Assembly: GCA_029945375.1 (NCBI GenBank) | Contig: CM057062.1 | Location: 3,053,564-3,117,563 of the forward strand | Direction: 5' to 3' | Origin: Agaricus subrufescens | Lineage: Eukaryota > Basidiomycota > Agaricomycetes > Agaricales > Agaricaceae | Length of the DNA stretch: 64,000 nucleotides | Part shown: one piece after another, positions 22,622-33,487 of the stretch | How positions within the stretch are numbered: the stretch's first letter is position 1 | Layout: the number at the start of each line of letters is the position of its first letter | Position numbers and translations under genes: made by a program | The notes under the pieces: generated by a model | The model's database searches: none | Seen by the model: only the letters and a program-made list of their open reading frames with translations | Told to the model about the DNA's origin: nothing

Positions 22622-25036
22622 ATGCCGCCACGGAAGAAAAGAGATAAATTCAAGGACTGGATATCAAATCTCTTTCCTTCAAAGAACGCGAATCGTGATG
22701 GTTAGTACTCCAATGATAATTCCGTATGATCAGAGCCTTACTCACGCTATACAGGATCGGGAAGCTTCTTCGAGAATTCGGAACACTTTGTGGTCAAGGA
22801 TTCCAATATGACGTCTGTACGAGGAGATCAGAACAATAACACGACAGTGAACAACAATCCAGTATTCAATATACAAAGCGATCACAGCACGATGACACAA
22901 AGTACGCAATCCCATGTTTTACTTTCTACTTGAGCTTACAACATTCTTGCCCAGTCATGAGTTTCCTTTCGCAACATATCATTCAAGGGGCTGCTCACGA
23001 TTCCTCCGCTCGCACCCCTCCTCCACGTTGCCACCCCGACACTCGTGTTAAGTTAATCGCGCGTATCACTGCTTGGTTTGAGGGTCAAGGCCTACAGCAA
23101 CTGCTATTATGGATCACCGGCCCTGCAGGTGTTGGAAAATCGGCCATAGTCCAGACATTTGCTGAATATCTTGCCAAGTCGAAATCCCTCGGCGCATCTG
23201 TATTCATCTCGCGGCCAAATAAGCGCAACAAACCAACTGGCATTTTTATCACCATTGCCTACGAGTTGGCCACTCGCATCGAAACCTATCGCACTTACGT
23301 TGTCGAGCGCATCAGTCTCGATCCGGAATTGTTGCGCCGAGATATGGAAGCCCAGTTTGCGGCGTTTATTGTTGAGCCATTCGTAGAGAGGAAGATTGGA
23401 GCAGGCGGTAAACGATGGGGTATATTGTTGGACGGACTTGATGAACTCCGTGGAGAGGATGCGCAGTGCAATATCATCCATCTCATCAGCACCTTTGTGC
23501 GCGAGCACCGCGACACACCCCTCGTCTGGATAATAGCCAGTCGTCCAGAATCACACTTATCGAATACGTTTGATGATGATGAAGTGCGTCACAACTGCTG
23601 TACAGAATACATTCCCATCGACTCGACCGAATCGTGCGCCGACGTTGAGCGGTTTTTGCGCTCAAGTTTCAAAGGAATACAAAAGAAGTATCGACAGTCT
23701 GTTTCGAGCGACTGGCCTAGCGACACCGACTTCCTGAAGTTGACTGCTGCTGCTTCCGGCCTTTTCGTCTATGCTCAAGTAGTGATGGAGTTTATCAGAG
23801 ATCAAGATTACGCCGACCCGGCCCTGCGATTCGAGATTCTGATATCTGTTATCAGTCGTTCAGCTGCCGTTCCAACCAATGACAACCCATTTGTCCATTT
23901 GGACGCACTCTACCATGAAATCCTTTCCTCAATTCCATCGGCGCACTGGGCAGCAGCCAAGCTATTGCTTGGGTTCACTATCCAACCGCTAGGCCGACTT
24001 CGTCTCCACAAAGTTAGAACCCTCAGAGGGATGTCGTTACTTTTCAACCTCAGCCGAAACACTGTTTACGCATCTTTAACCAAATGTCGATCCGCGCTAA
24101 AGATACCGGATTGGAAGGTTGCACATAAGGAGTATTTGACATTCCTTCACGCGTCATTTTCTGATTACCTCAAAGACTCGAGTCGGTCTGGGGATTTCTA
24201 TGTCGGTGATGCCAGCTACATCGAGGGACTTGTAGCATCGAAACTTGTAGAGCTTTGGAAGAAATGTAGTGGAGACGATATTGCGCCGGGTACGTATAGC
24301 ATTCTAAAATTCAACCAAATGTTAATGTTATATTGGTTTTTAGCATCAATTGAATCTACTTGGCTCCAGCATTGTTCAAATGTAGGCGGTGAGAGACCGT
24401 CATCAGCAGTTTCGAAATTCTATGCGACCCTCTTCCGTAACATTGTTGCCTCTGTTGCGAGGTTCCCGCGCCACATTTGGGACAATCGGGAGGCTGACCT
24501 GTATGAGCTGCCGTTACTGGAGGTTCACATGGCCAAGCTATGCTACCATCTCCCCCCGGAGGACTTGGGTGATTTTGTTCGGTTTGAGGTGCGTGACCCT
24601 CACATTCTCCGTTTAAACACCTAGCCTCACTATTTTCACAGCATATTGGGCTCTCGAGCAATAATATGAAGCTTTGCCGGCACACAAAACTCGGAAGCCT
24701 CGAGTTCGGCCACCTCGATTGGAAAGAGATGAGCCCGGCTAAAGCTTATCAAGGGCGAATTGGCAAGGTTTTTAGTAAGGGTTGGACACTAAACCGAGTG
24801 AGTGTGCGCGCCTTGTTACGATTTGACCCTCCTGACGATGTATTTAATCATTCCTACAGCCACATTCAAGTGCCGAATCAAATGCTTTTGTATCTGAGCT
24901 AGAAGCCATTCAACAAAGCTTACCGGAACAGGATGTCGTTGTTTTCGGAGGTGTAGCTAGTGGGCGGGTGGTAATCTTTGAACATAGACCACTGAATGGA
25001 CCCCTCACGTATTATGCGATTCCTTTTCCTGAATAA
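22622..25036 (+). CDS. NACHT NLR-like protein, unit 4, 712 aa, intact
   Basis: Six exons: 22622-22700, 22755-22901, 22955-24289, 24344-24588, 24642-24797 and 24860-25036; phases agree and no stop is seen. Exon 1 gives MPPRKKRDKFKDWISNLF. Exon 2 gives FFENSEHFVV, SVRGDQNNNT and NIQSDHSTMTQ. Exon 3 has the P-loop GPAGVGKSAIV, ILLDGLDEL and IIASRPES, and the FLHASFSDYLKDSSRSGDFY motif common in agaricomycete NACHT proteins downstream of the NTPase. Exon 4 carries ESTWLQHCSNVGGERPSSAV and exon 5 LEFGHLDWKEMSP. Exon 6 ends YYAIPFPE, with a unit-specific segment EHRPLNGPLT before it. Relative to the other units, the linker after GFTI is divergent (QPLGRLRLHKV). Intron 3 (54 nt) has no in-frame stop. 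Function beyond NLR-type signalling is not inferable. Confidence 0.85.
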
Positions 25037-26547
25037 TTGTGTAGAGTTGTCCTTCTTATAAATTGCCTTCAATCCTCCCTCTCTGTTTAGAGGTTCTCTT
25101 CTGTATCTCAATATTGCACTTATTTTACCTTCGCAATCATGATTTGGAGAACACGAACAATAATAAGCAATAATTATCAGAATAAAATGCTTATATGTAA
25201 TGTCCCTAGACAACCAGTCTCACATACTCTGACCTCCTACCTGAAAATAACCCTCCGAAAACCCATGAGCCAGTTTGTAGCCTGCCAACACCAGATCATC
25301 GACAACGTAACTTTTGTCCATCATTTACCAAGGCAAGCTGCCAACCCTCATCTCGGTTTTGTCCCCTGCATCCATATAGACAGCGACACAGCTTCTGGAA
25401 CGGCTTGGCTCTCCAATTTGTCAAGGAGCGTTCATACAAACAAAAATGTTTTCTAATTTTCGAGACCAGGACTGAAAACAGCGCATATATCCAGTGCCGA
25501 TAGGCGCAAAGGTATAACGACAAACCTCTCCACCGGCCGCAGTATCATATCAGTCAGCTGTTTTGCTATTCTATAGCTGGCTTTGCATACTAATCAAGGC
25601 CACGTACGATTGTAATGAGTCTAATAATTAATTTTGGATTTGAAATCTGATTGAGGAGAGCATTTCGTCGGGGGAGGATAATCGGCGTCGTCATATGCAT
25701 TTTGAGCATGATCGCGACGTAGACATCATACCGCTTCTAAGATGGACTCGTAGCAAGTGCCCCCATCGGGAGACTGCTGCTTGTATAGCACGTGAGATTT
25801 GCTTCGAATTGAAGCTGGTGAAATTCTTGCTTGAGATGTAGGCTGAACTTGAAGGTGTCCCGCTTGTGTCACCCGCATGAGCGGGCTCGAGGCCTGCCCT
25901 TACTGCGACTTGGCAGTTTGCAGTTTGATTAGTTGGCATAGACAGTACTGGATGAGCCAAGGCAAGACGTTGCATGAATACAGATACGAGGGTATTCTGA
26001 GCTGTAGTCGGGAGGTATTGCGCGCTCGTTGGCGGGAAATGGAAAATCGGATCAATATATCCAGTGGCTGTGTCTTCCTTTGCTTTCATTTGCGCCTTCT
26101 CGTAAAAGCACGACTTCCACCCTCTCAATGCCCGGTGAAAACGCCATTCCTTGTGCCTTCAGAATAATCCTTGATGCCTCTCGGAGAGTAGACGCTGGGA
26201 GGTGGGAGGTTTCTTGTTACGGTCAGCATGTTTGTTTCTAGGTATGCTGTCGAAAACACATTCAATTTCGCTCAAATTGTAAGCACTAGGGAACAGAAGA
26301 CTGGCCTCTTGTCCGACATAAGCGACTTGGCTGTTCATGACAATATGTCACACCATGTTCTCCAACCCATACTATCGCTAGCCCGAAAAGACCAGACCAT
26401 CAGAAGTCAATGGAATCCCCAGCGCCTATGTGTCAGGGGACGACTTCTTGGGCAAATGCCGAGCGCCCTGCACGTTGTCGATGGAGGCAGTGCCTCAAGG
26501 CATATCCTTCTTCCTTCCCACCACCTATACTTCGCTCGCTATACAAA
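25037..26547. other. Intergenic between NLR units 4 and 5
   Basis: No gene is supported. The first 250 bp resemble the 3' flank of unit 5 (GACCTCCTACCT and AAAACCCAT blocks). A minus-strand frame overlapping the end of unit 4 contains ITYKHFILIIIAYY, related to the hydrophobic frame after unit 2. The right end is the NLR leader. Confidence 0.45.
26447..26547 (+). promoter_or_regulatory. Conserved NLR leader with overlapping upstream ORF (unit 5 example)
   Basis: Each unit except unit 3 has a conserved ATG in the context CAAATGCCGAGCGCC (or GGATGCCGAGCGCC) 83-115 nt before the main ATG. Positions are 11323, 15330, 22528, 26456, 30202, 33378, 36964, 45701 and 49632. It is followed by a C/T-rich block (CCTTCTTTCCTCCCACC). 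In unit 5 the upstream frame (MPSALHVVDGGSASRHILL) runs past the main ATG and stops at 26593. If it is transcribed it would repress the main ORF. If transcription starts in or after the C/T block it is only promoter sequence. Confidence 0.5.
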
Positions 26548-28960
26548 ATGCCGCTACGGAAGAAAAGAGATAAATTCAGGGACTGGATATTGAACTTATT
26601 TCCGTCAAAGAACGTGAACCACGATGGTTAGCACTCCCATGATAATGCTCTATGATAAAAAACCTCGCTCACGCCATACAGGATCGGGAGGCTTCTTCGA
26701 GAATTCGGAACGCTTTGTTGTCAAGGATTCCAATATAACATCTGTGCAGGGAGATCAGAACAATAATACTACAATGAACAATCCAATATTCAATATACAA
26801 AGTAATCACAGCACGATGACACAAAGTACGCGATCCATATTGTAACTTTCACTCGAGCTCATTCCGTCCTCACGCAGTCATGAGTTTCCTTTCGCAACAC
26901 ATCATTCAAGGCGCTGCTCACGATTCATCTGCTCGCACCCCTCCTCCACGCTGCCACCCCGAGACTCGCGTCAAGTTAATCGCTCGTATCACTGCCTGGT
27001 TTGAGGGTCAAGGTCCACAGGAACTGATTTTATGGATCACTGGCCCCGCTGGCGTTGGGAAATCAGCCATTGTTCAGACATTTGCCGAGTATCTTGCCAA
27101 ATCTAAATCCCTTGGAGCATCCGTATTCATCTCTCGCCCTAACAAGCGCAATAACCCAAATGCCATCTTCATCACCATTGCCTACCAGCTAGCCACTCGG
27201 ATCGAGGCATATCGCGATTATATTGTCGAGCGAATCAGTCTTGATCCGGAACTGTTGCGTGGGGATATGGAAGCCCAGTTCGCGGCATTCATTGTTGAGC
27301 CGTTTGTAGAGAGGAAGATTGAGGCAGGGGGTAAACGATGGGGTATATTACTCGACGGGCTTGATGAACTCCGGGGAGAAGATGCGCAGTGCAATATCAT
27401 CAATCTCATCAGTACTTTTGCCCGCGAGCATCACGACACTCCTCTCGCCTGGATAATGGCCAGTCGCCCCGAGTCGCACATATCCAATACGTTTGACGAT
27501 GATGAAGTTAGTTGCAGTCGCTGGACAGAATATATTCCTATCGACTCGACGGAAGCGTGCGAGGACGTTGAGCGTTTTTTGCGATCAAGTTTCAAGACAA
27601 TACAGAAGAAGTATCGACAGTCTCTTTCTAGTGACTGGCCTAGCGATACCGACTTCCTGCAGCTGACTGTTGCTGCTTCGGGCCTTTTCGTTTATGCCCA
27701 GGTAGTGATGGAGTTCATCAGAGATCCGGATTTTGCCGACCCGGCCTTGCGATTCGAGATTCTGATATCTATTATCAGCCGTTCCTCTGATGTTCCGACA
27801 AATGACAACCCATTTATTCATCTGGATGCGCTCTACCGCGAAATTCTTTCGTCAATTCCACCGGCGCACTGGGTAGCTGCAAAGCGACTGCTTGGATTTA
27901 GTATCCACGAGATAAGAGGACTTCGCCTCCAAAAATTTAGAACGCTCAGAGGGATGTCCTTGCTCTTCAGCATCAGCCGAAACACTATTTACGCATCCCT
28001 AATCAAGTGTCGATCTGCACTAAAGGTACCAGATTGGAAAATTGCGCATAAGGAGAATTTGATGTTCCTTCATGCATCATTTGCCGACTACCTTAGAGAC
28101 TCAAGTCGGTCTAGGGATTTTTATGTTGGTGATTTCAGCGAAGTCGAGGGAGTTGTAGCGTCTAAACTTGTAGAGCTTTGGAAGCATTGTAGCGGAGATG
28201 ATATTACACCGGGTATGTTTGGTATTCTAGTCTTCGTACTGAATGTTGACGCTATATTGGTTCTAGCATTAATTGAGTCTACCTGGCTCCAACATTGCTC
28301 AAACGTGGGCGGCGAAAAGGTGTCATCGGCACTTGCGAAGTTCCATGTAACACTCTTCCATGACATCGTTTACTCTATTGCACAGTTTCCTGTCCACATC
28401 TGGCGCACACGGCCAACGGTTGACCGTTATGAACTACCGCTAATAGAGGTCCACATGGCCAAGCTATGCTACTATCTCCCTCCGGAAGATTTGGCTGGAT
28501 TCGTTCTGTATGAGGTGCGTGATCCAAACACTTCCGGTTACAGTCCCGAGCCTCACCGTTTTTAAAGTGGTATAGACTCTCGAGCAATAACAAGAAACTT
28601 TGCCGGAGAGCAAAACTTGGAATTCTTAAATTTGGACACCTCGATTGGACAGAGATGAGCCCGGTTAAGGTTTATGAAGCGCGTGTGGGCAAGATTTTAC
28701 ACAAGCGTTGGATACTTAATCGAGTGAGTGCACACCTTGCTATGACTCGAGCTCTCCTGACGATGTTTTCATTGTTCTCACAGCCACGTTCAAGTGCAGA
28801 TTTGAATGTCTTTGTATCCGAGTTAGGAGCGATTCAACAAAGCTCACCGGAACTCCAGGTTATTGTTTTTGGAGGTGTGACTAGTGGGCAAGTGGTAATC
28901 TTTCGACAGGGACCGAGCGGCGGGCCCTTCACATATTATGCGATCCCTTATCCCGAATAA
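26548..28960 (+). CDS. NACHT NLR-like protein, unit 5, 712 aa, intact
   Basis: Six exons: 26548-26626, 26682-26825, 26878-28212, 28267-28514, 28568-28723 and 28784-28960; the frame is open throughout. Exon 1 gives MPLRKKRDKFRDWILNLF. Exon 2 gives FFENSERFVVKDSN, SVQGDQNNNT and NIQSNHSTMTQ. The NACHT motifs are GPAGVGKSAIV, ILLDGLDEL and IMASRPES. Exon 4 has one codon more than most copies. Exon 5 carries LKFGHLDWTEMSP. Exon 6 has the unit-specific segment RQGPSGGPFT before YYAIPYPE. Intron 3 (54 nt) is free of in-frame stops. The coding sequence is closest in style to unit 4, and the two share leader and flanks, suggesting a relatively recent duplication (judged by eye). Confidence 0.85.
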
Positions 28961-30300
28961 CTTCATGTAGACTTGTCATCAATTGCCTTTGATTTACCTC
29001 TCTGTACCGTGACTGTCTTCGACATCTCAACATTACACTTATTCTTTTCCATCATAGTTTAGAAAACACGAACAATCGTACGCAATAATAAAATGAGAAT
29101 ACGGTGATTATATGTAATATTCTTGCATGCTGACCTCCTACCTCAAAACAACGCTCCGAAAACCCATCAACAAATTAGTAGCCTGCTGAGCACCAGATCG
29201 CCGCCACCGCAGCTTTTGTCCATCATCTTCCCAACATAAACCACCTACCCGAATCTCGGGTTTACCCTCAGCATCGCAAAAAACCAGGCACGGCTCCTGA
29301 GCACTTCACGCAGCGGTTAAAGTGCATTCATATCTAGAGGTCATTTGGGCGTGAAAGATGGCAGCGCATATATACTGACACAAACGTAAAGGTATCACAA
29401 TAATCCTCGTCTCTAACTGTAGTAGCTGCTTTACTGATCCATGCATGGCCTTAGATTCTAATTAAGGGCCAAGCAAGTTCTATCGTAATGAGTAGTCAAG
29501 TATTTTGTGGCGGGGTTGTGAGTGAGTGAGTGAACCCGAAAATGGAAACTCGGATCAATATAGTAGGCTGCTGGGCTTTCCTTTGCTCTCAATCTCATTT
29601 GTCGGCAACTTTGACCTGCCACCTTTTGGTGAAACGTGACTTCCGCCCTCTCACGGCCGACGAGAATGCCATTGCATATGCGTTCAGGACCACCTCCAAG
29701 TGTGTTCTGGGAGGCGTTGGGATTCTATTATAGGCAATGTATTCGCTTCTAGATATAGCGCTCGGGAATGTGACTGTGTATATGTAAGTGCTTGTGTATG
29801 TCACTACTCGGAACAGCTTTTTTATCTACCACCTAGAATGACTGTAGAAGGTGATAGGACAGGGACAAGGTTAGCCTACCGCCAGGGTGCCCCCTCAATC
29901 TCCCTCCTATATCTCAATGCGCAGCCAATCTTGATCCATTCCCGCCAGGAAGAGAAACCGCAAAGTGGTGAGATAGGTGAAATATTTGTATGGGAGGATG
30001 AGTGGGAGGAGACGAAGCAGGCCAGGGCCAACAAGCGGGCGTATGTGCAAGACGGGACGAAAAAAACCTACAGGCGAAGATAAGAATATAATCAATCCAC
30101 CATTCCTAATCACCTATCCGTGATCCTCAAATGACGGGATCATTGGAAGCATATAATGCTTTTCCCAGCATCCATGTGTCAAAGGACGACTTCTTGGGCA
30201 AATGCCGAACGCCTGTCTTGCACGTTGTCGATGCAGGTAGTACCTCGATTTGTACCCTTCTCTCCTCCCACCACCACCGCTACTTCGCTCTCCGTACGAA
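28961..30300. other. Intergenic between NLR units 5 and 6
   Basis: No gene is supported. The start resembles the unit 4 3' flank. The segment at about 29930-30020 repeats a block from upstream of unit 4. The right end is the NLR leader with upstream ATG at 30202. Confidence 0.5.
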
Positions 30301-32671
30301 ATGCCCCCGCAGAGGAAAAGGGAGAAAGTCAAGGGGTGGTTGTTGAGGTTGTTTCCTTCCAAGAAAACGCGTAATGATGGTTAGTGCTCCGATGGTGGCT
30401 CTCTATGAACCCGAGCAGAGTCTCACTCACACCATACAGGATCAGGAGGCTTCTTCGAAAATGCTGAACATGTTGTTGTCAACGATTCCAACATGACGTA
30501 TGTCCGAGGAGATCAACATAATAATTATACGGTGAACATGCAAGGCGATCACAACGCGGTGACACAGGGTAGGTGGCTCTATGTTCCAAATTCTACTTGA
30601 GCTCACCTTTGTCTTGCAAGTCATGACTTCACTTTCCGAACATATCATGCAGGACGTCGCGTACGATTCATCTGCTCGCACTCCGCCTCCACGCTGCCAC
30701 CCTGAGACTCGCGTCAATTTGTTCGCCCGTATTACTGCCTGGTTTGAGGGTCTGTCCGTGCAAGAACTACTACTATGGATCACTGGTCCTGCTGGCATCG
30801 GGAAATCAGCTATTGTCCAGACATTTGCTGAGTATCTAGCCAGAAGTGAATCGCTCGGAGCGTCCTTGTTCATCTCCCGCCTGAACAAACGCAACAACCC
30901 GAATCAGATTTTCATCACCATCGCCTACCAGTTGGCTACTCGAATCGAGGCGTATCGTGATTATGTTGTTGAGCGAATTAGCCGCGACCCACAGTTGTTA
31001 CGCGGGGGTATGGAGGCTCAGTTTGCGACATTTATCGTTGAACCATTTGTAAAGAGGAAGATCGGAGCAGGTGGTAAACGATGGGGAATCTTACTCGACG
31101 GGTTTGACGAACTCCGGGGAGAGGATGCGCAGTTCGTCATTATCGATCTCATCAGCACCTTTTTGCAAGAGCACAGTGATACCCCCCTTATCTGGATGAT
31201 AGCCAGTCGCGATGAATCACACTTATCCAACAAATTTGACGATGATGATGTCCGCCGCAGCTGCTGGAAAGAATACATTCCTATCGACTCGACGGAGGCA
31301 CGGGAGGACGTTGACCGTTTTTTGCGATCGAGCTTCAAAGCGATACAGAAGAAGTACCAGCAGTCTCTTCCGAGGAACTGGCCCAACGCCACTGACTTCC
31401 TGACGCTGACTGCTGCTGCTTCAGGTCTTTTCGTCTATGCTCAAGTAGTAATGGAGTTCATCAGAGATCCGGACCCCGGCAATCCCGCCTTGCGATTCGA
31501 AAATGTGATATCCGTTCTTGGCAGTTCCAATGCAGTTCCAACACAAGACAATCCATTTGTCCGTTTGGATGAGCTCTACCACGTGATACTTTCGTCAATT
31601 CCTACGGCGAACTGGGCAGACGCCAAGTATTGCTTGGGCTCACAGTCTACGAAATCAGAGGACTTCGTCTGCAAAGCTTTAGGACGCTCAGGGGGATGTC
31701 AGTACTCTTCAGCCTCAGCCAGAACAGTGTTTACGCATCTTTGATCAAGTGTCGTTCGGCACTAAAGATCCCAGAGTGGAATGTCGCGCATGAGGAGAAT
31801 CTGATATTTCTTCATACATCATTTGCCGACTACGTCAAAGACTCGAGGAGGTCTATGAATTTCTATGTTGGTGACATCAGTGACATCGAGAGGGTTGTGA
31901 CATCAAATTTCGTACGGCTTTGGAAGGAATGTAGCGGCGATGATATAGCACCGGGTATGTATGGAGTTTTAATCTTCGGTCTGAATGTTGATGATGTATT
32001 GGTTTCAGCATTAATCGAGTCTACTTTCCTTCAACATTGTTCAAGGGGAGATGGGAATGAACTGTCATCGGCTGTTGCAAAATTCAGCACCACGCTCTTC
32101 AATGACATCGTCCACTCTATCGCTACTTTTCCAATGACTGACCGTTATCAGCTGCCACTACTGGACGTCCACATGGCCAAGCTATGCTACTACGTTCTTC
32201 CCGAACAGTTGGCCAAATTTGTTAACTATGAGGTACATTACCAGAATATTCTCGGTATCAAATCCCCGCCTCACTAACCTCGCAACAGCGTGGACTCTCC
32301 AGCCATAACAAAAAACTTTCCCGGAAAACACCGCTCGGAAGCCTCAAGTTCAAACACCTTGACTGTAACGAAATGATTCCGGTAAAAGCTTTTTACGGGA
32401 AAACGGGGGAGGGTTGGACGCTACGTCGAGTGAATGCGCCCATCTTACTATGACTTAAACTCTCCGACTGACGATGTTTTGTTCTCTTCGCTAGCCTGAC
32501 TCAGACACTGAGTTAAAGACATTTGTATCCGAGCTGGAAGGTATTCAGCGGGAGTCGCCGGAGTTTAGTGTTGTGGTTTTCGGAGGTGTACCAAATGGGC
32601 GAGTGGTAACTTTTGTTTATAGGGCGGAGAATGGAACTGGGATGTATTATGTAATTCCTTATCCTGAGTAA
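30301..32671 (+). pseudogene. NACHT NLR-like gene, unit 6 (frameshifts in exons 3 and 5)
   Basis: Six-exon layout: 30301-30379, 30440-30568, 30621-31954, 32009-32232, about 32289-32430 and 32495-32671. Exon 2 is the shortest of the array (129 nt; RGDQHNNYTVNMQGDH), with almost no linker. Exon 3 is 1,334 nt instead of 1,335: one base is missing after 31627 (GCCAAG|TATTGCTTGG against GCCAAGCTATTGCTTGG in unit 4), so the NACHT reading frame ends at 31744 and continues in another frame from there. Exon 5 is shortened and also out of frame, and its donor is GTGAAT. The P-loop differs slightly (GPAGIGKSAIV) and Walker B reads ILLDGFDEL. A one-base deletion could in principle be an assembly error, but the second lesion argues for a pseudogene. 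Confidence 0.8.
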
Positions 32672-33487
32672 TCGAGAGTTATTTTGCTCGTTGAATAGTT
32701 TCAACCTTTCCTCTCTATATTTGTAGTCGTCTCCGATGCCTTTCAGCATGATTCGGAGACCATGGATAATAGTAAGCAAATAATTACAATAAAATAAATA
32801 TATAAATGTTGTAGATAATGCTTCCAAGGTACCCTGACACTTATAGGCAAATAGTCGAGTATCTAAGGCTGTATTCCAACTTTTGTTTTCGGAGAGTATC
32901 TCGTGCAGGTCAATCGATTATCATCAGCATAGTCGTGTGTACCTTGTACACAAAAATTTCTATCCCAAGAATCATAAACGCTTGACCATGAACAGGCATC
33001 ACGACCATCACAAAAGATCACTGATTTGATCTTTGTCTGATAAACAACGATCAGTACCCCGCCCACGCAGAGTCCTCTCATATCATGAAAAAGTAGCTGT
33101 CGACTCCTTGGTTGCTGACGTGGATTACATAAAAAACAGTTCCGGTCTATATATAAATAACTCACTTTGGCTCACGTCAACACGTCAATCAACCACCTAT
33201 ACGTTCGCTTGAAATGTTGCCGGATCTTGAGCAGACGAGGGACAAGGCTGACCAAAGGCTCATCTCATTCCGAGAAAAACTGAGAGCGGCATAGATTACA
33301 TAAACCGGAACACGTTTCAGGAGGGGGAAAGGAATGTCGTTCTCAGCATCCATCACCAGAAAACGGCTTCTTGGAGGATGCCGAGCGCCCTGCGCATTGC
33401 CGTGCACGTTATCGATTCGGGCAGTGCTTCGGGGCATATTGTCTCTCCCTCCCGCCAGGACCACCCCGACTTTCCTCCCTATATAAA
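32672..33487. other. Intergenic between NLR units 6 and 7
   Basis: No gene is supported. A minus-strand hydrophobic stretch (YIYFIVIICLLLSMV) is seen in the unit 6 3' flank, related to that after unit 2. The region from about 33110 on is nearly repeated upstream of unit 8 (GCTGACGT(G/A)GATTACATAAA onward). The NLR leader is at the right end. Confidence 0.5.
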
